Assembly: GCA_903847605.1 (NCBI GenBank)
Contig: CAINED010000080.1
Location: 85,574-149,573 of the forward strand
Length of the DNA stretch: 64,000 nucleotides
From: an uncultured Hyphomicrobiales bacterium
Lineage (GTDB): Bacteria > Pseudomonadota > Alphaproteobacteria > Rhizobiales > Beijerinckiaceae
Direction of reading: 5' to 3'
The notes beneath the pieces are model-generated. The model saw nothing but the letters and a program-made list of their open reading frames with translations, was not told where the DNA came from and did no database searches. A program made the translations under genes and the position numbers. Below are positions 58,039 through 64,000 of this stretch, piece by piece. Positions within the stretch are counted from its first letter, which is position 1, and each line of letters opens with the position of its first letter.

Positions 58039-59217
58039 TTACGTTCGCGGACCGATCACCCGGATGGTGCGCTTCTCACCGCCGGGTCCGACGATATCCT
58101 CACGCTTGCCGTCGTTAACGGTGTAGCGCTGCCCGGAGGTAGCGCCTCCGGCTGTGATACCGGCGTTGGAGCGCTGCGCCGCTTCCGCCTCTATCTTGCC
58201 TTCGCGTTCAAGCGCCTCGACCGTCTTCTGCTCTTCCGTCTCCGCCACGGTCTTCGGTGCGGGCGCACGGGCGGCGCGTGCCGCAACCTGCTGGCCGACG
58301 CGCGGCCGCGACATTTCTTCCGCCTGTTTCGCCGTCACGATGATGTCACGGCGGTTCTTGTTGGCGATCAACTTTTCCGCATTGGCGAGCGCTTCCGCCC
58401 AGCTCCGGTTTGCCGGCTTGCAGGTGCAACTGGGATCGAACCGCTTCTTGAACTTGCTGGCATTCGCGATCGATTCGTAGGATTGGCCCTCGTAGGAAAC
58501 CGCTTCCTCGATTTCCGCATCCGGCCGCTTGGTGAACAGCATCGTCTCGGCATTGGGACATAGAGCCGTGCACATGTCCGCGAGTTCGTCGAGATTGCGG
58601 TTGCTGGCGGCATAGCTCACGGGGAAGAAGCCGCCGTCGCACTTGCGCACGCATACCGCCATCGAACCCCGGCGGGGTCCCCGGTCATCGAGGTCTTCAT
58701 CCGGCGGCATGTCCGTGAGCGGCGGCAAGTCCTGTGTACGAGGCGCTCCGAACAACTGCTCGAAGAAGTTGCCGGGCCGGCCCGCGACCTGCTGGCGGCA
58801 ATAGGCGTCATATTGGGCAGTGAGCGCGCGCCGGCGCTGCTCGACTGCGCCATTTTGCACTGTCGCCTGCAACTGGCCGAGGTTGGCGCGCATGGCCGCG
58901 ATGCGCTGGTTGATCGCGCCGCACTGCGGTGGCGGAGGATCGCCAAAGAAAAGGAAGCGCTGCCGGTTGCAGCCAAGTGAATTGGCGTAGCCGATGGTCT
59001 TGGCGAGTTCCGCCTGCTGTTTCTGTGCAGCGCGGTGGTAGGCGGCGGTCTGCGGCGAGGTCTGGTTCGAGAGAGCAGCGATCTGGCTTTGCAACGCCGC
59101 GCATTGGGCGCTTTGCGCCGAAGCATTTTCCGAACCGGAGAGGATAGCCGCCACGAGCGCCAGTCCGGCAAAAGCCGGGCGCATCCGTACCAGCAACGTC
59201 CTCGACCCGAAGTGCAT
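58039..59217 (-). CDS. DUF2865 exported protein
   Basis: 392 residues. A signal peptide (RPAFAGLALVAAILSGSENA, ending ASAQS) is followed by a coiled-coil-like, cysteine-bearing N-terminal part (CAALQSQIAALSNQTSPQTA). The DUF2865 core is GSMAVCVRKCDGGFFPVSYA, CTALCPNAETMLFTKRPDAE and RFDPSCTCKPANRSWAEALA. This family is widespread in Rhizobiales, of unknown function, and its cysteines probably form disulphides in the periplasm. It has the usual length. It converges on the Rieske pair with about 40 bases between stops. Confidence 0.9.
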   Translation of the reverse strand: MHFGSRTLLVRMRPAFAGLALVAAILSGSENASAQSAQCAALQSQIAALSNQTSPQTAAYHRAAQKQQAELAKTIGYANSLGCNRQRFLFFGDPPPPQCGAINQRIAAMRANLGQLQATVQNGAVEQRRRALTAQYDAYCRQQVAGRPGNFFEQLFGAPRTQDLPPLTDMPPDEDLDDRGPRRGSMAVCVRKCDGGFFPVSYAASNRNLDELADMCTALCPNAETMLFTKRPDAEIEEAVSYEGQSYESIANASKFKKRFDPSCTCKPANRSWAEALANAEKLIANKNRRDIIVTAKQAEEMSRPRVGQQVAARAARAPAPKTVAETEEQKTVEALEREGKIEAEAAQRSNAGITAGGATSGQRYTVNDGKREDIVGPGGEKRTIRVIGPRT

Positions 59218-59264
59218 TTCGATCCAATCCGCCGCTATCAGATGAACCGTGATTCGTACGAAAA

Positions 59265-59285
59265 TCGGGCCAAGTCTCGGCCCGA
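59265..59285. repeat. Inverted repeat in the DUF2865 / monooxygenase divergent region
   Basis: TCGGGCC-7-GGCCCGA, 48-68 bases upstream of the DUF2865 start. The 309 bases between the two divergent genes hold no gene. This repeat is the only clear structure in them and could be a regulator site or chance. Confidence 0.35.
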
Positions 59286-59526
59286 ATGGTTAAATTCCTG
59301 AGGCCTGGCCACTTGTGCCCGTTCGCCCACCCGCCTTCCGCACATGTGTAAGCGCTTTCCAGGCAGCTTGCGACTGAAATCAGGTGCTTTGGCAGGGACG
59401 TCCTGCTGGAAGGCGGGACATCAGACCGCAGCTTCCCCTGCAAATGGGACTGGACCTGCGCCGTCTCAGCAGACATTTTGCCGTCAACAGGATGCTCCGC
59501 AAGTCGGGGCGCGGGAGGCTGCAAGA

Positions 59527-61110
59527 ATGAACAAGAAATATCAGGTCATCATCGTCGGCGGAGGTCCGGTTGGCGTGGCGCTGGCCGTCAACCTGGGCAT
59601 GCGCGGCATCAGCTGCGCCGTGATAGAACGGCGCGCCCGTCTCCAGAACATTCCCAAGGGCCAGAATCTGACGCAGCGCACGCTTGAGCATTTCTGGTTC
59701 TGGGGTATCGCCGACGAATTGCGCGCCGCGCGCGCCATGCCGCCCGGCTATCCCATTGGCAATCTCACCGCCTATCGGAACCTGATGAGCGAATACTGGC
59801 ACGCGCCTGCCGGCCGCGAAGTCGTGCGCGCCTTCTATTTCCAGGAGAATGAACGTCTGCCGCAATACGCCATGGAGGAAGTGCTCCGTCGCAAGATGGC
59901 GAGCGTGAAGGGCATCGAAGACCTCTTCGGGTGGAATTGCACGGGTGTCGAACAGGACGCGAATGGCGTCCGCGTCACAGTGGCAAAAGAGGGCGGCGGC
60001 GAAACGCAGGTGCTCGAGGGCGACTATGTGGTCGGTTGCGATGGCGCCCATTCGGCGGTGCGCGATTTCGCGGGCATTGTGCGCGGCGGCTCGGATTTTG
60101 ACCAGAAAATGCTGCTCGCCGTTTTCCGCTCGAAAGAACTGCACGAGGGTCTGCAGCGCTTTCCCGAACGCTCGACCTATCGCGTGCTCGATCCCGCGTT
60201 GAAAGGTTATTGGCAGTTTTTCGGCCGCATCGATGTCGGCGAGGGCTGGTTCTTCCACGCGCCGGTACCGAACGAAACGCGTGTCGACAATTTCGATTTC
60301 CACGGCCTCATCGAGAAGGCGGCGGGCTTCAGGTTCAAGGCCGAGTTCGATCACGTCGGCTTCTGGGATCTGCGCGTCGCGGTTGCCGACAAGTATCGCG
60401 CGGGCCGCATTTTCATTGCGGGCGATGCCGCGCATTCCCATCCGCCCTATGGCGGTTTCGGCCTCAACAATGGCCTCGAGGATATCGTGAATCTCGGCTG
60501 GAAGCTTGAAGCCAATCTGAAGGGCTGGGGGGCGGACAGGCTGCTCGATTCCTATAGCGACGAGCGCCGCCCGGTGTTTCACGAGACTGGCGAGGATTTC
60601 ATCGCTTCGCGCATTCGCGAAGAGGCAGTGTTTCTCGATCGTTACAGCCCGGAAAAGGACAAGGCCGAATTCGAGGCGGCCTGGCAGAGGCTCGAACACG
60701 AGGGCTGGTCGCGCCATGCCAGCTACGAGCCGAATTTCGAAGGCTCGCCCGTTGTCTTCGGCCCGCCCGGCGGCAAGACCAGCGCCCATGGCACGCACAT
60801 GCAAAAGGCGCGCGCGGGTCATCATCTTACGCCCGCGCCGCTGTCATGGGGCCGCAACGTCTTCGAGGAACTCGGGCCCGGTTTCACCTTGCTGGCGTTT
60901 GGCATGGACGACAACGCGACGCGCGCCTTCGAGGAGGCTGCGCGCTTGGAAAATATACCGCTCAAGGTCGTGCGCGACAGCTATGACGGCGGCCGCGAAA
61001 AATACGAGAGCAAGCTCATTCTCGTGCGCCCCGATCAATATGTGGCCTGGCTCGGCGATGCCGTTCCTGCCGATGCGAAGGCAGTCATGGCGAAGGTCGT
61101 GGGGCGCTGA
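59527..61110 (+). CDS. FAD-dependent monooxygenase (phenol hydroxylase-like)
   Basis: 527 residues: VIIVGGGPVGVALAVNLGMR (FAD motif), VIERRARLQNIPKGQNLTQR, VVGCDGAHSAVRDFAG (DG motif) and GRIFIAGDAAHSHPPYGGFG followed by LNNGLEDIVNLGWKLEANL (GD motif). The C-terminal thioredoxin-like end carries VRPDQYVAWLGDAVPADAKA, characteristic of the phenol-hydroxylase/TfdB branch. It hydroxylates an aromatic ring with NAD(P)H and O2; the substrate is unknown. ATG 59527 is preferred although the frame stays open to 59344; the extra 61 residues look like low-complexity read-through. Confidence 0.92.
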   Translation: MNKKYQVIIVGGGPVGVALAVNLGMRGISCAVIERRARLQNIPKGQNLTQRTLEHFWFWGIADELRAARAMPPGYPIGNLTAYRNLMSEYWHAPAGREVVRAFYFQENERLPQYAMEEVLRRKMASVKGIEDLFGWNCTGVEQDANGVRVTVAKEGGGETQVLEGDYVVGCDGAHSAVRDFAGIVRGGSDFDQKMLLAVFRSKELHEGLQRFPERSTYRVLDPALKGYWQFFGRIDVGEGWFFHAPVPNETRVDNFDFHGLIEKAAGFRFKAEFDHVGFWDLRVAVADKYRAGRIFIAGDAAHSHPPYGGFGLNNGLEDIVNLGWKLEANLKGWGADRLLDSYSDERRPVFHETGEDFIASRIREEAVFLDRYSPEKDKAEFEAAWQRLEHEGWSRHASYEPNFEGSPVVFGPPGGKTSAHGTHMQKARAGHHLTPAPLSWGRNVFEELGPGFTLLAFGMDDNATRAFEEAARLENIPLKVVRDSYDGGREKYESKLILVRPDQYVAWLGDAVPADAKAVMAKVVGR

Positions 61111-61132
61111 GCGCCCTTCCAAGCGTGCGATC

Positions 61133-61160
61133 GTCCCGGCGAGCTAGCGATAGCCGGGAC
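61133..61160. repeat. Extragenic palindrome (REP-like copy C)
   Basis: GTCCCGGC-12-GCCGGGAC with the loop GAGCTAGCGATA. The stem and loop type match copies A and B. It lies 22 bases after the FAD monooxygenase stop. A possible second, degenerate hairpin follows around 61190-61220 but was not confirmed. Confidence 0.72.
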
Positions 61161-61303
61161 ACTGCGTCTCCCATGCTCTCATCGGACCTGGGATCGTTAC
61201 CTGCGTTCCCGACGGCTTTGCTCATGCCGGATGACACGCACAGGTGCCTGCGGTTATCTTGCAAGGGAAGACGGGCGCTGAGACGCTCGCAGCGGGGATG
61301 GAC

Positions 61304-63667
61304 ATGGACGATCTCAAGACATCGCAAGGCATCGGCGCGCCGCTCAAGCGCAAGGAAGATCTCCGGCTGCTGACGGGGAAGGGCCAGTATACCAGCGACA
61401 GTTTCCCCGATGGCGTGTGTCACGCGGCCTTCGTGCGCACGCCGCACGCTCACGCGAAGATCGTCGCCATCAATGCCGATGCTGCCAAAGCAGCCCCGGG
61501 CGTCATCGCCGTATTGACCGGCGCGGACACGAAAGCTGACGGCCTGGGGCCCATTCCCCACGATCCCAAATGGGACGGACCGCCGGACGTCAAACTGACC
61601 ATCGCGCCCGACTTCAAGGTATTCCTCAACGACCACCCGCCCATGCCGGCGGATCGCGTGCGCTTTGTCGGCGAACCCGTCGCCATGGTCGTCGCCGAAA
61701 CCAGGGCGCAGGCGGCCGATGCGGCGGCGCTCGTCGAGGTGGACTACGAAGTTTTGCCGGCAGTCGCCCGCGCTGTCGACGCGCTGAAACCAGGCGCACC
61801 CGCTGTCTGGGACGAGCGTGCCTCCAACATCTCGCTCGAGTGCGAAGTCGGCGACGAGGCGGCAACGAACGCCGCTTTCGCGAAGGCGAAGCACGTCGTG
61901 AAGCTCAACACGTGGATCAAGCGCGTGACGGGTTCACCGATGGAGCCGCGCACCGCCATAGGCTTTTACGACGAGGCGCTGGGCAAATACGCGGTGCGTG
62001 CTGGCTCTGGCGGCGGCGTCATCAAGGAGCGCCAGCAGCTCGCCAGCATCCTGCATGTCGATCATGATCACTGCCGCGCGTTTTCCGGCGACATGGGCGG
62101 CAATTTCGGCACACGCAACACCTTCTTTCCCGAATATGCGCTTTTGCCATGGGCGGCCAAGCGCATCGGTCGCCCCGTCAAATGGGTCGGCGACCGCAGC
62201 GAATGTTTCACCACCGACTATCAGGGCCGCGATCTCACGGTCGAGGCGGAACTTGCGCTTGATGGCGACGGAAATTTTGTTGCGATGCGCGGCTCCAACA
62301 TCAGCAATATCGGCGCCTACACTGCGCATTTCACCCCGATGCGCAAGGGCCTCGGCATCATGCAGGGCGTCTATAAAATCCCGCATGTGCATTTCCGCGG
62401 GCGCGCTGTCATGACCAATACGGTGCCGACGACGCCCTATCGCAGCGCCGGGCGGCCCGAAGCGATCTATGTCATCGAGCGCCTTGTCGACATGGCGGCG
62501 GATCAATGCGGCTTCGATCCTGCTGATTTGCGCCGCCGCAACTTCATTCCGCCGGAAGCCTTTCCATACACGAACGCCGTCGGCCTCACTTACGACAACG
62601 GCGAATATCTCAAGGGCATGGAGCGTGCGCTCGAACTCGCCGATTACGCAAATTTTGCTCAGCGCCGAGAGGACGCGAAGACGCGCGGCAAGCTGCTTGG
62701 CATTGGTATTTCCAATTATATCGAAGGGGCAGGCGGCGCGCCGCGCGAACGCGCCGAAGTCACAATCACGGGCGACGGTACGACCTACGGCGATGTCGAG
62801 CTTGTTCTCGGCACGATGAATTCGGGGCAGGGCCACGAGACCAGTTTCCCGCAGCTATTATGCGAATGGATTGGCGTCCCTTTCGACGCCATCAGGTATG
62901 TCGCGCATGATACCGATCGTGTCAGCGCAGGCGGCGGTTCGCATTCCGGGCGCTCCATGCGCATTGCGTCAATCGCCGTGGGCGAAGCGACCGACAAAAT
63001 CATCGCGAAGGGCAAGAGGATCGCTGCTCACCTGCTGCAGGCGCAGGAAAACGATGTTTCCTTTGCGAAGGGCATATTCAGCGCGCAGGGCGCGAGCGTC
63101 GGCATCTTCGAAGTCGCGAAGGCTGCACAGAGCAATGCTGACTTGCCCGCGGATTTGCGTGGCCCCTTCGGCGGCATCGGCGATGTCACGATCACACAGG
63201 GCGCCTTTCCCTCGGGCACGCATATCTGCGAAGTCGAGGTGGATGAAGCGACCGGGCAGGTCGAGATCGTTCACTGGTATGGCGTCGACGATGTGGGTCT
63301 GGCGGTGAACCCGCGCATCTTGCACGGCCAGACGCATGGGGCGGTGGCGCAGGGCGCGGGACAGGCGCTGCTCGAACATTGCGTCACCGACGCGAAGGAT
63401 GCGCAGATGCTCTCCGCATCCTTCATGGATTACGCCATGCCGCGCGCGCACAATATGCCGGCCTTCACCTGCGACCTCATGGAGGTCCCGGCGACGTCGC
63501 ATCGCTATGGCATCCGCCCCGGCGGCGAAGGTGGCACGACGCCGGCGCTCGGCGCGGCCGTGAACGCAGTCGTCGATGCGCTGGCGCATCTCGGCGTGCG
63601 GCACGTCGAGATGCCCCTGACGCCGGAGACGGTCTGGCGCGCGATGCGCGAAGCCAGGCGCAGCTGA
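61304..63667 (+). CDS. Xanthine dehydrogenase-family molybdopterin-binding large subunit
   Basis: 787 residues of the molybdenum hydroxylase large-subunit family: GAPLKRKEDLRLLTGKGQYT, VRTPHAHAKIVAINADAAKA, the molybdopterin segment DMGGNFGTRNTFFPEYALLP, TTPYRSAGRPEAIYVIERLV, TYGDVELVLGTMNSGQGHET and GIRPGGEGGTTPALGAAVNA, which holds the catalytic Glu. The CO-dehydrogenase-specific AYRCSFR loop is absent, so CO oxidation is unlikely; hydroxylation of a heterocycle or aldehyde is more probable. The start is ATG 61304 or ATG 61298. The usual [2Fe-2S] and FAD subunit genes are not adjacent within the window. Confidence 0.93.
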   Translation: MDDLKTSQGIGAPLKRKEDLRLLTGKGQYTSDSFPDGVCHAAFVRTPHAHAKIVAINADAAKAAPGVIAVLTGADTKADGLGPIPHDPKWDGPPDVKLTIAPDFKVFLNDHPPMPADRVRFVGEPVAMVVAETRAQAADAAALVEVDYEVLPAVARAVDALKPGAPAVWDERASNISLECEVGDEAATNAAFAKAKHVVKLNTWIKRVTGSPMEPRTAIGFYDEALGKYAVRAGSGGGVIKERQQLASILHVDHDHCRAFSGDMGGNFGTRNTFFPEYALLPWAAKRIGRPVKWVGDRSECFTTDYQGRDLTVEAELALDGDGNFVAMRGSNISNIGAYTAHFTPMRKGLGIMQGVYKIPHVHFRGRAVMTNTVPTTPYRSAGRPEAIYVIERLVDMAADQCGFDPADLRRRNFIPPEAFPYTNAVGLTYDNGEYLKGMERALELADYANFAQRREDAKTRGKLLGIGISNYIEGAGGAPRERAEVTITGDGTTYGDVELVLGTMNSGQGHETSFPQLLCEWIGVPFDAIRYVAHDTDRVSAGGGSHSGRSMRIASIAVGEATDKIIAKGKRIAAHLLQAQENDVSFAKGIFSAQGASVGIFEVAKAAQSNADLPADLRGPFGGIGDVTITQGAFPSGTHICEVEVDEATGQVEIVHWYGVDDVGLAVNPRILHGQTHGAVAQGAGQALLEHCVTDAKDAQMLSASFMDYAMPRAHNMPAFTCDLMEVPATSHRYGIRPGGEGGTTPALGAAVNAVVDALAHLGVRHVEMPLTPETVWRAMREARRS

Positions 63668-63749
63668 TGCGCGTCTAGCCCGCAACGCCTGCGCGTCCGG
63701 GTTGATCTTCGTTTTGGTGCGCTTCTCATTCGAGAGAGGCGCGGGATGC

Positions 63750-63812
63750 CGGACATTCCCCCGCTTCCGGAAGAATGTTGGGTAGAAGAACCGAAAGCGT
63801 GGAGAATGTCCG
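63750..63812. repeat. Long near-perfect inverted repeat
   Basis: Arms of about 21 bases, starting CGGACATTC and ending GAATGTCCG, with CGCTTCCGG/CCGAAAGCG inside, enclose a loop of about 20 bases. The arms differ at only a few positions. It lies about 80 bases after the Mo-hydroxylase stop. No T-run follows. It may be a small mobile-element remnant or a transcript-end structure. Confidence 0.6.
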
Positions 63813-63891
63813 ACACCCCGGCGGAAAACGCTGCTTGCGCAACGTATTCCGATTTTTTCGCGCGGAGTTTATAGGCTTGCTTTGCGCTGCC

Positions 63892-63946
63892 CTGGAGGAC
63901 TGCTTTTCTCTCCTCCAGTCTGACATGTCCGATCCTTGCGGGATCG
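63892..63946. repeat. Two hairpins near the window end
   Basis: CTGGAGGA-11-TCCTCCAG (63892-63918) and CGATCC-5-GGATCG (63930-63946). Between and around them (63668-64000) no gene is supported. An ATG at 63924 opens a frame to the window edge but has no recognisable features. Confidence 0.4.
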
Positions 63947-64000
63947 CCACATCAGTGCCGAAGCCCACGACGACACGGGTAGGCGCAACTTGGGCCGCCA

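Noticed and set aside
59344..59526. 61-residue N-terminal extension of the second FAD monooxygenase
   Set aside because: Homology begins at the FAD motif just after ATG 59527; the extension is low-complexity.
61304..63667. Aerobic CO dehydrogenase large subunit (CoxL)
   Set aside because: The form I active-site loop AYRCSFR is absent; the corresponding stretch reads PYRSAGRPEA, as in other Mo hydroxylases.
63726..63968. 80-codon minus-strand frame at the window end
   Set aside because: It crosses the long inverted repeat, has no ribosome site and no recognisable features.

Overview
The window is GC-rich, gene-dense DNA from an alphaproteobacterium, most likely of the Rhizobiales (Hyphomicrobiales). 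The signs are a DUF2865 protein, a DUF2059 protein beside rpiA and gor, Bug-type solute-binding proteins, a TadG-like protein, class II DAHP synthase, and rhizobial-type extragenic palindromes whose hairpin loops contain runs such as GAGCGCAGCGA. I cannot name the genus. About 60 protein genes and one tRNA (Val, CAC) are supported. There is no rRNA, CRISPR array, integrase, transposase or phage.

Region 1 (0-9.6 kb) is a surface-polysaccharide locus. A hairpin-dense leader precedes wbpA-wbpB-wbpD-wbpE-type genes, which together would convert UDP-GlcNAc to UDP-2,3-diacetamido-2,3-dideoxy-glucuronic acid. Two family-4 glycosyltransferases on the opposite strand flank them, one abutting a membrane pentapeptide-repeat protein. 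Region 2 (9.7-19.8 kb) holds a membrane hydrolase-like gene with a cytochrome P450, a type I secretion pair (HlyB-like ABC exporter and HlyD-like adaptor with an unusual N-terminal extension), a Sel1-repeat protein, tRNA-Val and a TadG-like von Willebrand protein. Region 3 (19.9-23.5 kb) is a TetR regulator, with a palindromic operator inside its own promoter, followed by six small VOC, SRPBCC and DUF1428 genes that read as one operon.

Region 4 (23.5-33.6 kb) carries housekeeping genes (gph, rpiA, DUF2059, gor) interleaved with a secreted amidohydrolase, a class II aldolase, a cytochrome b561/PepSY set and a flavin monooxygenase. Region 5 (33.8-42.8 kb) has three large RTX calcium-binding proteins sharing a C-terminal tail, the likely cargo of the exporter at 12-16 kb, with a Bug protein between the first two. 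Region 6 (43-53.2 kb) returns to core metabolism (DAHP synthase, two diacylglycerol kinases, Dps, NadE), mixed with an extradiol dioxygenase, pirin, a FAD hydroxylase, a second Bug protein and two small secreted proteins.

Region 7 (53.2-63.7 kb) looks catabolic: three Rieske oxygenase alpha subunits (two in tandem), a two-domain VOC protein, a phenol-hydroxylase-type FAD monooxygenase and a molybdenum hydroxylase large subunit. No Rieske reductase and no partner subunits for the Mo enzyme are present. The features most worth follow-up are the leader at 2.2-2.4 kb, the TetR-controlled small-gene cassette, the fused HlyD with its RTX family, and a small ORF plus terminator ahead of the first Rieske gene.
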